Source of the DNA: Bacteroidota bacterium
GTDB taxonomy: Bacteria; Bacteroidota; Bacteroidia; AKYH767-A; OLB10
Length of the DNA: 51,737 nt
Reading direction: 5' to 3'
Assembly (NCBI GenBank): GCA_025352785.1
Contig: JANXSD010000095.1
Coordinates: 1-51,737, forward strand
A model generated the notes under the pieces. It searched no databases, was not told where the DNA came from, and was given only the letters and a program-made list of their open reading frames with translations. Of the stretch, positions 42,778-51,737 are shown in pieces (position 1 is the stretch's first letter; every line of letters begins with the position of its first letter). The position numbers and the translations under genes are program-made.

Positions 42778-44409
42778 TTATTCCTTATCCAAAAATGAAT
42801 ATCTATAATCGGTTGCCGGAACAAACGTTTCCTTAATTGTTCGTGGTGAAACCCATCGTAATAAATTAATCATTGATCCAGCTTTATCATTTGTTCCTGA
42901 AGCACGTGCTCCACCAAATGGTTGTTGTCCTACAACGGCTCCAGTACATTTATCATTGATGTAAAAGTTTCCCGCAGCATGAACTAATTTTTTCAATGCA
43001 AGTTCTACTGCATAACGATCTTTCGAAAGAATCGCGCCAGTTAATGCATACGTTCCTGTTTTGTCTACAAGTTCGCAGGTCTCTTCAAATTTAGTCGCAT
43101 CGTAAACATATATCGTTAACACAGGACCAAAAATTTCTTCGCACATCGTTACATAATTTGGATCTTTTGTAACAATAACAGTAGGGCGAATAAAATAACC
43201 TTTCGATTTGTCGTACGTTCCACCAGTGATGATTTCTACATTCGGATTTTTCTTTGCATCATCAATATATTTCGCAATTTTATCAAATGATTTTTCATCG
43301 ATAACAGCATTGATAAAATTTTCAAAATCTTCCGTAGGTCCCATCTTCATGCTTTCCAAATCTTTTATCAACCCTGCTTTTACATCAGGCCATAAGTTTG
43401 TTGGAATATAAGCACGTGATGCTGCAGAACATTTCTGTCCCTGATATTCAAATGCTCCTCTGCTTAAAGCAGTAATAACTTCATGTGTATTCGCTGATGA
43501 ATGAGCCATAATAAAATCTTTACCACCAGTTTCACCTACGATACGTGGATATGATTTATACTTAGCAATATTTTCACCAATCGTTTTCCAGATTCCTTGA
43601 AATACACCAGTAGATCCTGTAAAATGTATACCTGCAAAATCAGGATGATTTAAAATTACATCACCAGCAGTACTTCCTGCAACAAAAACTAAATTAATTA
43701 CGCCTGCAGGTAATCCTGCTTCCATAAATACTTCCATCAATACTTGTGCTGCATAAATTTGTGTGAAAGCTGGTTTCCACACTACAGTGTTTCCCATTAA
43801 TGCTACTGAAGTTGGAAGATTACCAGAAATTGCTGTGAAATTAAATGGCGTTAAGGCAAATACAAATCCTTCTAGCGGACGTTGTTCAACACGATTGTAA
43901 ACTCCTTTCGAAGAAATTGGTTGTTGCATATAAATTTCACGCGCATACTGTACATTGAAACGAAGAAAATCAATCATCTCACATGCTGCATCAATTTCAG
44001 CTTGATAGGCATTCTTACTTTGACCAAGCATGGTGGCTCCATTTATCTTTGCACGATAAGGGCCTGCAAGAAGTTCTGCTGCTTTTAAAAATATTGAAGC
44101 ACGTTGTTCCCAATCCATATTCGCCCAATGCTCACGCGCTTTTAATGCAGCATTAATCGCCATCGTAACATGCGATGCATCACCAATCGAATAACGACCT
44201 AATAAATGTTGATGGTCATGTGGTGGACGCAACTCACCTTTCTTATCAGTATGAATAGCTTTTCCATCAATATACATTGGTACGTCGATTACTTCGTTAC
44301 GCATAGAAGCTAAAGCAGCTTTAAGTGATTTTCTTTCAGGACTACCAGGAGCATAATTGAGAACAGGCTCATTAATTGCAACTGGCATGTTATAAATTCC
44401 GTTTGCCAT
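42778..44409 (-). CDS. pruA: L-glutamate gamma-semialdehyde (P5C) dehydrogenase
   Basis: A 543-residue aldehyde dehydrogenase that oxidises glutamate semialdehyde to glutamate with NAD, the second step of proline breakdown. FALTPFNFTAISGNLPT and FTGSTGVFQGIW form the NAD site; GETGGKDFIM carries the general-base Glu, and FEYQGQKCSAASRAYIP the catalytic Cys. The N-terminus (VLNYAPGSPERKSL) and C-terminal GQQPFGGARASGTNDKAG match the stand-alone P5CDH group. No proline dehydrogenase domain is fused and no putA is nearby. Like hutH, it leads to glutamate, but there is no operon link. Confidence 0.94.
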   Translation of the reverse strand: MANGIYNMPVAINEPVLNYAPGSPERKSLKAALASMRNEVIDVPMYIDGKAIHTDKKGELRPPHDHQHLLGRYSIGDASHVTMAINAALKAREHWANMDWEQRASIFLKAAELLAGPYRAKINGATMLGQSKNAYQAEIDAACEMIDFLRFNVQYAREIYMQQPISSKGVYNRVEQRPLEGFVFALTPFNFTAISGNLPTSVALMGNTVVWKPAFTQIYAAQVLMEVFMEAGLPAGVINLVFVAGSTAGDVILNHPDFAGIHFTGSTGVFQGIWKTIGENIAKYKSYPRIVGETGGKDFIMAHSSANTHEVITALSRGAFEYQGQKCSAASRAYIPTNLWPDVKAGLIKDLESMKMGPTEDFENFINAVIDEKSFDKIAKYIDDAKKNPNVEIITGGTYDKSKGYFIRPTVIVTKDPNYVTMCEEIFGPVLTIYVYDATKFEETCELVDKTGTYALTGAILSKDRYAVELALKKLVHAAGNFYINDKCTGAVVGQQPFGGARASGTNDKAGSMINLLRWVSPRTIKETFVPATDYRYSFLDKE

Positions 44410-44437
44410 ATGGTTGTTTTTTTTTCTTTAAGAAGTG

Positions 44438-44445
44438 CAAATGTA
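44438..44445 (-). promoter_or_regulatory. -7 box upstream of pruA
   Basis: TACATTTG on the minus strand fits TAnnTTTG, 28 bases upstream of the ATG at 44409. No TTG was found at the standard spacing. Confidence 0.42.
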
Positions 44446-44524
44446 AGCAACTCTAAGTCTATGATCGTTATAATAGTATCAAAATATTTTATCTTTTATT
44501 AAAGAAAAGCAGAAGATTATATTT

Positions 44525-47500
44525 CTACAATGAAACTTTTTCAATCACTTTGCTGGCAGTATATATCAGGTAGGCTTCGGTTTCTTGAATTCCGGTTTTA
44601 TGAAGTAAGGTAGCATACGTTTTTACTTGATGATGGTATTCTTCGTCTGCAATTCCCGTTTTAAAATCGATGATGATGGCTTTATTATCTTTAAGCAATA
44701 CTCGATCTGGACGATGGCTTGCACCATTTTCATCACACAATTCAGGTTCATTTTTGATGAGATAAGAATTGTCATGCCAACCTTTTGCATCCATCAAATC
44801 CCATACTTGTTCAACAGTTTGTTTGAGATTTGCAAGTAAAAATTTATCAGAGCTTAACTGGTGCGTAACACTTAAACGATGAATGGCATTAATAATTTCT
44901 GATTTGTTTTTAATTTGGGATAAGAGACTATGCACATAATTTCCAAATATTATTTCATCGGATTCGTAGCGAACACGTAAAGATGGAATGGATGCTTTCT
45001 TATCAGATGCAACATTAAGTTCTTCAGCTGTTTTTGTTGATGGATGATATAAGGAATTTGTATTGGTTTCTTCTTTTTGCTTTTTAGCTTTGGTAGGTTC
45101 TCCAATAAGGATATGCATTGAATCGTTATTGCTAAGTAACGCTCCCCATTCACTATCCGAACCTAAAGTTTCTAAAAGTAAAGCTCCTACATTTCCACTT
45201 TTTGATTTACTTGAACCAAAAATATGTAGTTGATTTTCTGCTCTAGTAAATGCTACATATAATAAATTTAAATTATCTAAATAAGTTTCTTCACATTCAT
45301 GAATATAGTCTTCTGCAAAAACAGTTTTCATCAAATTCTGTGAAGGACTAATGGGTAGTTTCTGCATTCCATTAAATGGCTGAACTTCGGTTCCAAACCA
45401 TAATACAGATTTGATATTTGGAACAATCGACCAATCTGCAAATGGAATGATTACTATTGGAAATTGTAATCCCTTTGAACGATGAATAGACAATATTCGA
45501 ATTGCATTCGTGGCTTGAGGAATTTCAACGCTCCAATTTTTTGTTTCAACATTTTTATCCCACCATTTTAAAAACTCAAAAATACCTGTACCATTAGAAG
45601 ATACGAATCCTAAAATGATATCTGTAAAATGATCAATAAAGGGATCAGGTTTTTGCAAATTACTTAATTGCAATAAATGATAATAAGCGAGATCTAATGG
45701 TAATGATAATAACGCATATCGTTTCGATAATAAAACTTCGTTAGACCAATTCGTTGGATCGTCTTTTATTTTGCTGGCATCAAAGGGAATATCGTATTTA
45801 TTTAAAAACACTTTTTCCTCAATAAAATAATTTATTTCACTTTGCAATAATGTGTTTTTTCCATTATGAATCACCCGTAAGCAATTTAGTAAAAAGCGAA
45901 TTTGATTATTAGTGGAAAGCATCAATGAGTTCGGTGCAATAAAATCATACTCTTGATGATGTAAAAGAAAATCAGAAATAATTTTTTCGTGATCCCGTGT
46001 TCGTACAAGTATTGCAATATCACGTAATGGATAGCCATGTAAAATCGAATTATAGATTGTACTATTTAATTGATTTAGTGCTTTTTCTTTCCATGTTTCA
46101 TCCGTTTCATTGTCTGATTTCTCCTCTGTATTATTTTTTATTACAGACGGTGAATTGAAGAAATACAATTCTATCAATCCACCTTTTGCATCATCTGATT
46201 TTATATGTTGCTCAATCTCCCCAACGCCATAAGCCTGATTTATTAAGGATGGATTTGAATTGTTTAATGTACCCATTACTTGGGCAGCTAATGAGAAAAA
46301 TTTATTGTTAAAGGTTACAATATTTTCAAGACTACGATAATTGGTATCTAATTTCAATTCCTTGGTTACACTTGCAAATGAAGCGAATTCATTTTTCACA
46401 CCTGATAAAAGAAGATGCATATTTCCACCTCTCCAACGATATATAGATTGTTTTGCATCACCAACCAGTAAAACGTCATTTCCTTCGCCTAGAGAATTAC
46501 TTATTAAGGGTTTTAATATTTTCCATTGTTCGGAACTCGTGTCCTGAAATTCATCGATAAATAAATGTCGGTAGCTATTTCCAGATTTCTCATAAATAAA
46601 AGATGCATCATTATCTCGCACCATTTCTCGGAGCATACGTGTAGTATCTGACAAAAGAAACAGTTGGAATTCATCACGAAATCCTTTAAGCTTTTCATTT
46701 AATGAACCTGATATTCCAGCAAGATATATCATTTTCAAAACTTCACAAGCAGATAGATACTGTAATTCTTCTTCTTTGAAAAAATCGATCGCTTGACAGA
46801 GCAAGGGATGAATAACTTCTGTTGCAAATGCAACTAGCTTTTCATCTTTTTGGTTTGCTTTAGCTATTAGCGATGAGGGATCTGCTATTGCTTTTTCAAC
46901 GCGAGAACCAACTTCATAACTTTTGGACGTAATTACTTTACTAGATATTTTACAGAAGAAGTTTACTGCGCCAGATTTTCCATAGGAAAATGATTCCAAG
47001 GAATAATTATTTTCAGCAATTGAGATGATGCCTTCCGTTCCTAAAATTCTTAAAGTGTTTTCAACCTTGTCTCGAATTTTCTTAAGTTCATTAATTAGTA
47101 AAATGATAGTATCTGGATTACTATTTACAGCTTGTTGATGCGCATCATTATTTATTAAAATTTGTTTGGTGGTGCTTTTTAAATCAGGGATTATGTTCCA
47201 CGATTTCCCCCGATCAATTTTATCAGCTAATAAATCTTGAAGCCAATCTGTAATTATTTTATTTCTTCCAGCTTCTGATAACAATTGTGTGCTTATCGCA
47301 TCGCAAATTGCATCTAAGTCTAATTCAATTTCATATTTAACTGGCAGATGTAATTCACGCGCAAGTGTTCTTGCTAATATTTGAAAATAACTATCTATTG
47401 TTGAAACAGAAAAGGACGAATAATCATGTAAAATGAGTAAAAGTACTTCTTTAGCATTTTTTCTTATAGTGACTTCATCTAGTCTTGTAGTCTCTATTAA

Positions 47501-47713
47501 ATAACTTAAATGAGAAGAATCTTGACCCGTTGATAATATATCTAATTCTTTGATGATCCTCGTTTTCATCTCTTCCGTTGCTTTATTCGTGAAAGTGATA
47601 GCAAGGATGCTACGAAAAAGACGGGGATGTATAATTACCTTTTCTAGATAAAGTCGAACTAAAGTAAATGTTTTACCAGATCCTGCGGAAGATTTGTAAA
47701 GTGTTAATCCCAT
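44525..47713 (-). CDS. UvrD/RecB-type helicase-nuclease (AddA-like)
   Basis: A 1062-residue superfamily 1 helicase joined to a PD-(D/E)XK nuclease, as in AddA/RecB, for processing double-strand DNA ends. Walker A is SSAGSGKTFTLVRLYLE, motif Ia ILAITFTNKATEEMK, motif II HLFIDEFQDTSSEQW, motif III VGDAKQSIYRWRGG, motif V IRILSIHRSKGLQFPIVI and motif VI LLYVAFTRAENQLHIF. The nuclease core is HRPDRVLLKDNKAIIIDFKT near residue 1015-1035. The partner AddB-like subunit is not adjacent. The ATG follows a terminator hairpin by only 11 bases, so the promoter must overlap the hairpin (TATTTTCG nearby is a near match) or transcription reads through. Confidence 0.9.
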   Translation of the reverse strand: MGLTLYKSSAGSGKTFTLVRLYLEKVIIHPRLFRSILAITFTNKATEEMKTRIIKELDILSTGQDSSHLSYLIETTRLDEVTIRKNAKEVLLLILHDYSSFSVSTIDSYFQILARTLARELHLPVKYEIELDLDAICDAISTQLLSEAGRNKIITDWLQDLLADKIDRGKSWNIIPDLKSTTKQILINNDAHQQAVNSNPDTIILLINELKKIRDKVENTLRILGTEGIISIAENNYSLESFSYGKSGAVNFFCKISSKVITSKSYEVGSRVEKAIADPSSLIAKANQKDEKLVAFATEVIHPLLCQAIDFFKEEELQYLSACEVLKMIYLAGISGSLNEKLKGFRDEFQLFLLSDTTRMLREMVRDNDASFIYEKSGNSYRHLFIDEFQDTSSEQWKILKPLISNSLGEGNDVLLVGDAKQSIYRWRGGNMHLLLSGVKNEFASFASVTKELKLDTNYRSLENIVTFNNKFFSLAAQVMGTLNNSNPSLINQAYGVGEIEQHIKSDDAKGGLIELYFFNSPSVIKNNTEEKSDNETDETWKEKALNQLNSTIYNSILHGYPLRDIAILVRTRDHEKIISDFLLHHQEYDFIAPNSLMLSTNNQIRFLLNCLRVIHNGKNTLLQSEINYFIEEKVFLNKYDIPFDASKIKDDPTNWSNEVLLSKRYALLSLPLDLAYYHLLQLSNLQKPDPFIDHFTDIILGFVSSNGTGIFEFLKWWDKNVETKNWSVEIPQATNAIRILSIHRSKGLQFPIVIIPFADWSIVPNIKSVLWFGTEVQPFNGMQKLPISPSQNLMKTVFAEDYIHECEETYLDNLNLLYVAFTRAENQLHIFGSSKSKSGNVGALLLETLGSDSEWGALLSNNDSMHILIGEPTKAKKQKEETNTNSLYHPSTKTAEELNVASDKKASIPSLRVRYESDEIIFGNYVHSLLSQIKNKSEIINAIHRLSVTHQLSSDKFLLANLKQTVEQVWDLMDAKGWHDNSYLIKNEPELCDENGASHRPDRVLLKDNKAIIIDFKTGIADEEYHHQVKTYATLLHKTGIQETEAYLIYTASKVIEKVSL

Positions 47714-47723
47714 TCTTCGAAAA

Positions 47724-47758
47724 TAGAAAAGGCTTGTCGTAATGCCAAGCCTTTTCTA
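47724..47758 (-). terminator. Terminator after the DUF3078 gene, abutting the helicase start
   Basis: A perfect 13-bp stem (47724-47736 with 47746-47758) has a 9-base loop and T-rich sequence on both sides. On the minus strand it ends the DUF3078 gene (stop at 47776) and lies immediately upstream of the helicase ATG at 47713. Confidence 0.82.
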
Positions 47759-47775
47759 AATTTAAATTATCAATT

Positions 47776-48732
47776 TTAATTGCCAGAATACGAATTAAAT
47801 TTATAGGACAATCCAATTCCTAGAACTTCCTTAAATTGTGTTCTTGGTCCGAAGCCAGCAACTGTTTTATTAAGTCCACTACCTTCATACAATGGAACTG
47901 GCGTATTATCATCATATATTAACTGTGTATATACACTTGCCGTAATGTATTTATTCACTTTCATTGCAAGTAATACTTGCCAATTTACATCAACGTTTTG
48001 TGGATTATCAGCATAGTTACTAAACAATTCTAATTTCGTCATTAAATTTATATTCGTCATGATTTCTTTTTGGAATTTTGCATTTAAGTATGCTCCAAAT
48101 TCTGCACGTGAAGTTTTGCCATCTTTTGTTTTATTACCCAATGCATCATATTCGGCAGGATCTACACCATACGATCCTGCATCCGCCAGATTTTGATCAT
48201 TAACAATTGTAAATTTAGCTGTTAATGGAGAAAGAAATAGTGAGAATTTATCACTCGGTTTATAATCCATTCCTATTGATCCTAAAACATACGCAGGAGC
48301 TCCAAATTGCGATACAATAGTAGAATCATTTGGATAAGCATAACCTTTAGCGAATTGAGATTTAAAATTAAATAGGAAAGTATAATACCATTTTCCTTTA
48401 TAGGCATCACGTCCTATTTTGGATGTTAAATCAATTTTATCTTCATTCTTTTGCATGTTTTGATCACCTTGTTTGATGATGCCATACGCTAAATCTAGAT
48501 TATTATCCCAAGCAATTTTTTTGTGTTTGTAGTTTGCAAACACACTTACTAATGTATTTAAAGCAATTGCGTTATCTCCTCCGGCAGCCCAATTGCTCAA
48601 ACTAACCTGATTAAAATTAACCGATATTATTCCCCCTTTGCGCCATAGTGTATCTTTTATTGCTGTTGTTTGCGCATGTAGGATCGTAGTTATTGATAGA
48701 CCTACAACTATTAGTAGAATTATTTTTCTCAT
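47776..48732 (-). CDS. DUF3078 family outer-membrane-like protein
   Basis: A 318-residue exported protein with a signal peptide (ending ILHAQ). LWRKGGIISVNFNQVSLSNW followed by AAGGDN is the DUF3078 hallmark. The rest alternates short amphipathic strands (WYYTFLFNFKSQFAKGYAY, FSLFLSPLTAKFTIV, ASVYTQLIYDD) and ends IGLSYKFNSYSGN, which suggests a beta-barrel in the outer membrane. The family is common in Bacteroidota and its function is not known to me. It follows mscL by 56 bases on the same strand and may share its transcript. Confidence 0.88.
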   Translation of the reverse strand: MRKIILLIVVGLSITTILHAQTTAIKDTLWRKGGIISVNFNQVSLSNWAAGGDNAIALNTLVSVFANYKHKKIAWDNNLDLAYGIIKQGDQNMQKNEDKIDLTSKIGRDAYKGKWYYTFLFNFKSQFAKGYAYPNDSTIVSQFGAPAYVLGSIGMDYKPSDKFSLFLSPLTAKFTIVNDQNLADAGSYGVDPAEYDALGNKTKDGKTSRAEFGAYLNAKFQKEIMTNINLMTKLELFSNYADNPQNVDVNWQVLLAMKVNKYITASVYTQLIYDDNTPVPLYEGSGLNKTVAGFGPRTQFKEVLGIGLSYKFNSYSGN

Positions 48733-48788
48733 TTATTTATTGAAATTTATGATTAATGATTGATTATTTCATGCTAATTTATCAAGAA

Positions 48789-49223
48789 TTATTTTTTTAA
48801 TAAATCTCGAATTTCAGTTAATAATGTTTCTTCTTTTGTAGGTGGTATAGGTGGGGCTGGTGCTTCTGCTTCTTTTTCTTTCATCTTGTTCATAGTTTTT
48901 ATAACCAGAAACATAACAAAGGCAACAACAATAAAATCAATGATAGTAGTAATAAATTCTCCATATTTAATGAAAACTTCGGGTGTTGCTTTGGAAGAGA
49001 TGTTTCCCACAGAATCTATGACTTCTTTTGCTCCATCTTGAATTTTATATTTCAAATCTGAGAAATCAGCACCTCCTATTAATTTTCCTACAATAGGCAT
49101 CACAACACCATCAACAAAAGCTGTTGTAACTTTACCAAATGCCCCACCTACAACAACTCCTACTGCGAAGTCGATAAGATTCCCACGCATTGCGAAATCT
49201 TTAAATTCTTTAATAAATCCCAT
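48789..49223 (-). CDS. mscL: Large-conductance mechanosensitive channel MscL
   Basis: A 144-residue inner-membrane channel that opens under high membrane tension to release solutes in osmotic downshock. MGFIKEFKDFAMRGNLIDFAVGVVVGGAFGKVTTAFV gives the N-terminal helix and pore-lining TM1 (split here: positions 1-40) with the small residues needed for packing; TM2 is TTIIDFIVVAFVMFLVIKTMNK, followed by the charged C-terminal bundle. Length matches the family. A -7 box lies upstream. Confidence 0.96.
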   Translation of the reverse strand: MGFIKEFKDFAMRGNLIDFAVGVVVGGAFGKVTTAFVDGVVMPIVGKLIGGADFSDLKYKIQDGAKEVIDSVGNISSKATPEVFIKYGEFITTIIDFIVVAFVMFLVIKTMNKMKEKEAEAPAPPIPPTKEETLLTEIRDLLKK

Positions 49224-49249
49224 GTTTTTATTTTTTTGAAGTTGATTCG

Positions 49250-49257
49250 CAAAAATA
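49250..49257 (-). promoter_or_regulatory. -7 box upstream of mscL
   Basis: TATTTTTG on the minus strand fits TAnnTTTG, 26 bases upstream of the ATG at 49223 and just after the preceding gene's terminator. No TTG at standard spacing was found. Confidence 0.4.
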
Positions 49258-49277
49258 TATTAAACAATGTGAAAAAA

Positions 49278-49307
49278 AAACCCCGATATCAAAAGATATC
49301 GGGGTTT
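49278..49307 (-). terminator. Terminator after the membrane-anchored lectin-like gene
   Basis: A perfect 13-bp stem (49278-49290 with 49295-49307) with loop AAAA; on the minus strand the 3' side runs into a long T tract. It ends the gene whose stop is at 49326. Confidence 0.9.
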
Positions 49308-49325
49308 AAACTAATTTTAATTACT

Positions 49326-50462
49326 TTATTTTTTTATCGGATCAATGGTTGAGATACCTGGAGTATTAGAAGCAGCAGATTGTAACATTTCTGGTTTTAA
49401 TCGAAATGCTATAACAGGCATCCAAATTGTTTTTGCGCTGTTGTTGCCTAATGCTAAGCGATAATAACTAACTCCTAAAGGTGGAGTTTTATCAATAAGA
49501 GAATAAGCCATTAAAGATATGGATTGTCCTGCTGCTTTAACACGTCCTATCTCTTCAAATGTTTTTGTATCCGTACTTCTCTCGATCTTAAAATAATCTG
49601 TACCCATTTCTTTTGCAGTATGCCAATTGAGTAACACTTGAACACCTTGTAATTCGGCCGAAAAGCTTAATAATTCCATTGGGGCATTATTCGTATTTCC
49701 CGTTTTGCGTATTACTAAATTATCAAAAATTGGAATAGCTTTACCACTTCCATTCATTCCATTTCCGATAATAATTTCATCATCTGATTTCCAAGTTAAG
49801 CGAGCCATTGCAACACTTTGATTCGACCATACAGTTGCATTATTTACTAATATTTCACCTTTGCCTTTATTCGCGTCATATAGGAATCGATAATTTCTGA
49901 ATTGGTTGTCATTAGGAATTTCATACGATGTTTTTTCATCAATTGTATATGATTTGCCATTTGTTGAAGTGAGTTTATATTTGATTTCTAGTTTACCGTT
50001 TTCCATGCCAAAATTAAAAGTAGCACCTCGTGTAAAAAAGTTACCAGACTCTTCCATCCTCTTAAAATCAATGGATATGTCAATCCCATCTGAATTTAAA
50101 TCAGCCGTTGGTTTTATTATAAGATCAATATCTTTCATCGTATTCCCAGCGCTTAAACCAAATGAACTATCAACACCTCCTTGAACACATTCGGCATTTA
50201 TGTTCATCGATTTGGCATCAATACCAACATCCGCTTTTTGTGGAGGATTTTGATCCCACGTAAATCCAGCTATTACTTCTCCATTATTTATCGGATCATT
50301 CACTAATAAATTTCGATGACTTGCTAACGTATCTTGTACATCCGCAGTATTAATTCCTACAGTAACGTAAATTATTAAAGCAAGGATAGAAACACCACCA
50401 CTTATGAACGCAAACTTTTGTAGCGTATTTACTTTTTGAACTATTCTTAATTTAATTGCCAT
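49326..50462 (-). CDS. Membrane-anchored protein with lectin-like and Fn3-like domains
   Basis: A 378-residue protein whose N-terminus is a basic stretch followed by one helix (about 17-37, FAFISGGVSILALIIYVTVG), an uncleaved anchor or signal. Residues about 85-255 look like a concanavalin/LamG-type sandwich (GIDISIDFKRMEESGNFFTR, GNGMNGSGKAIPIFDNLVI), and 265-345 resemble a fibronectin-III-like module (LNWHTAKEMGTDYFKIERST, SYYRLAL) that often precedes type IX sorting domains. Here the sorting domain itself is missing: the C-terminus ends in a short polar tail. It lies 24 bases after a real T9SS cargo gene containing the same Fn3-like module, so the two are probably co-transcribed. Function unknown. 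Confidence 0.72.
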   Translation of the reverse strand: MAIKLRIVQKVNTLQKFAFISGGVSILALIIYVTVGINTADVQDTLASHRNLLVNDPINNGEVIAGFTWDQNPPQKADVGIDAKSMNINAECVQGGVDSSFGLSAGNTMKDIDLIIKPTADLNSDGIDISIDFKRMEESGNFFTRGATFNFGMENGKLEIKYKLTSTNGKSYTIDEKTSYEIPNDNQFRNYRFLYDANKGKGEILVNNATVWSNQSVAMARLTWKSDDEIIIGNGMNGSGKAIPIFDNLVIRKTGNTNNAPMELLSFSAELQGVQVLLNWHTAKEMGTDYFKIERSTDTKTFEEIGRVKAAGQSISLMAYSLIDKTPPLGVSYYRLALGNNSAKTIWMPVIAFRLKPEMLQSAASNTPGISTIDPIKK

Positions 50463-50486
50463 TCTATGTTTCTATTTATTGAACTA

Positions 50487-51737
50487 TCAATTTGTGGTCT
50501 TAATTAATTTTTTTGTGATCTTTTCATTACCAGATATTACATTTAAAATGTAATTACCAGATGCAAGATTTTTATCATCAGTATAATCGAAACTATTTGT
50601 GCCTACAGCATCTATTCTGGTTTCATCATATACAATCTGACCTTCCATGTTCATGATGGTAATTCTTGACTCCCCAGCTTCTGATTTTCTATAGTTGAGT
50701 GTAAATTGATTTTTAAATGGATTCGGCCCTATTGATAAAACTTCTAATGATGAAGATGTAACTCTTGCATTACTTTCATTCGAAACAATTCGTATTGGTG
50801 AATAGGAATAATGACCATTGTAATCCGTCTGTTTTAATCGATAGTATGATTTCCCTTGAACAGGATTTGCATCCGTTGAATTATAGTTTTTCGTAATGTA
50901 ACATGTTCCTGCTCCTTTTACTCGTTCTATTTCATCAAATGTTTTACCATCTATAGATCGTTCTATTGTAAAGAAATCATTGTCTTTTTCACTCGCCGTA
51001 CTCCAATCAATATTTACTTGATCGTTATTAAGTTTTGCATTGAAACTAATTAATTTGATTGGTAAAGCTCCATTAGAACTTACGAGTACTATTGGTGAAA
51101 AATTGGATACCCCATAAGCTGAAATAGTTCCGATTCCTGTACTTACTCCTGTCGTTGAGCCAAACTGCGTTGACCACCTAGTTCCATCCCAGGATTGCAT
51201 TGCAAAGGTTCCATTGGCGTTAGCCGCCAAAGTCGTATTTTCGGATCCTCGGTATGATAGTGTAAGGTCAGCAGTGAAACCAGATGCTTTTACAACCCAC
51301 CATCTATCAATAACGTTAGCAGTTGCAATATCTGCACCTTGACGATTTAAATTACTTACAGCAGCTACACTTGATAATCCAGTTAAAGGAGTATTGTCTG
51401 CGCCTGTACCTCTAGTGGAAATTTCTACATTGCCTCCCGTTCCAATTGATGGCGAAAAGGTAACTGGAATGTAATTACTACTATTTACTGCAAATGGAAA
51501 TACATGTAATCCAGTAGTCATATTCATCCATTTTACAATTGAATTATTTATTGCAATATTCGTTTCACTTTTTAAATATCCATTTGTTCTAGTAATAGCA
51601 GTCGTTGTTCCCGTTTCAATAATTAAATTATTATTGTTTAATTTTAATTCACCAGCCGTTAAATTTAATTGTGATCGCACATAAGTACTTGTATTAAGTG
51701 ACGTGAATTCCAAATCAGTCGTTCCTCCAAAATTTAC
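50487..51737 (-). CDS. T9SS cargo protein, C-terminal 416 residues (5' end beyond the window)
   Basis: The frame is open to the right edge (reading VNFGGTTDLEFTSLN), so the N-terminus and signal peptide are outside the window; an apparent internal start at 51713 is only a TTG. The visible part has repetitive beta-rich sequence, an Fn3-like module (ISFNAKLNNDQVNIDWSTAS, FFTIERSIDGKTFDEI, SYYRLKQTDYNG) and a type IX sorting domain from about 80 residues before the end (VLSIGPNPFKNQFTLNY to KKLIKTTN). It is probably a large surface or adhesin-like protein. Confidence 0.85.
   Translation of the reverse strand, partial: VNFGGTTDLEFTSLNTSTYVRSQLNLTAGELKLNNNNLIIETGTTTAITRTNGYLKSETNIAINNSIVKWMNMTTGLHVFPFAVNSSNYIPVTFSPSIGTGGNVEISTRGTGADNTPLTGLSSVAAVSNLNRQGADIATANVIDRWWVVKASGFTADLTLSYRGSENTTLAANANGTFAMQSWDGTRWSTQFGSTTGVSTGIGTISAYGVSNFSPIVLVSSNGALPIKLISFNAKLNNDQVNIDWSTASEKDNDFFTIERSIDGKTFDEIERVKGAGTCYITKNYNSTDANPVQGKSYYRLKQTDYNGHYSYSPIRIVSNESNARVTSSSLEVLSIGPNPFKNQFTLNYRKSEAGESRITIMNMEGQIVYDETRIDAVGTNSFDYTDDKNLASGNYILNVISGNEKITKKLIKTTN

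Noticed and set aside
1-51737. tRNA, rRNA, riboswitch, prophage or defence island
   Set aside because: All spacers over about 100 bases were read on both strands; no cloverleaf, conserved aptamer core, phage structural gene or defence gene was recognised.

Overview
The window is AT-rich chromosomal DNA from a member of the Bacteroidota. Four signs point to the phylum. Promoters of the TAnnTTTG (-7) type recur. Two or three secreted proteins end in type IX secretion (T9SS) sorting domains. Phylum-typical proteins are present: a DUF3078 protein, a fused alpha/beta 2-oxoacid dehydrogenase E1, an Lgt of the long divergent type and Omp28-like lipoproteins. Shine-Dalgarno sequences are weak or absent. 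A Chitinophagales/Sphingobacteriales-like organism is plausible, but I cannot place it more finely. I saw no tRNA, rRNA, CRISPR array, prophage or intact insertion sequence.

Layout. 0-7.2 kb: HU-like protein, a secreted PD40 propeller protein, a repeat-rich spacer, an orphan family-5 solute-binding lipoprotein, then a tight run mtaB-lgt-inositol monophosphatase. 7.3-16.1 kb: a complete phosphate-starvation island. A leftward seven-gene run (porin, two pstS, pstC, pstA, pstB, phoU) diverges from phoB-phoR. The shared control region holds four 11-bp direct repeats facing the porin and two facing phoB, which I read as PHO boxes. PstC carries a periplasmic insert that looks like a piece of PstS. 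16.2-30.6 kb: clpB, a small TonB-C-like secreted protein, an ABC exporter overlapping a NUDIX hydrolase, tandem Omp28-like lipoproteins, a second NUDIX gene, an RlpA-like protein, an acidic unknown, murQ, the E1 fusion and a UbiA-family prenyltransferase.

30.7-35.9 kb: a secreted-protease locus with an M43 metalloprotease, an S8 subtilase and a headless T9SS sorting-domain remnant almost copied from the subtilase end. 36-44.4 kb: ettA, hisS (TTG start), hutH, a decayed in-frame response-regulator/histidine-kinase chimera, a glutathione-peroxidase-like gene, an ABC ATPase without its permease, and pruA. 44.5-51.7 kb: an AddA/RecB-like helicase-nuclease, a DUF3078 protein, mscL, a membrane-anchored lectin-like protein and the 3' part of a large T9SS cargo gene cut by the window edge.

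The most coherent system is the phosphate island: PhoR-PhoB would sense starvation and switch on both its own promoter and a single operon that takes phosphate across the outer membrane (porin), binds it in the periplasm (two PstS, one lipid-anchored and one soluble), imports it (PstCAB) and signals back through PhoU. The PHO-box periodicity and the PstC insert are the observations most worth testing.
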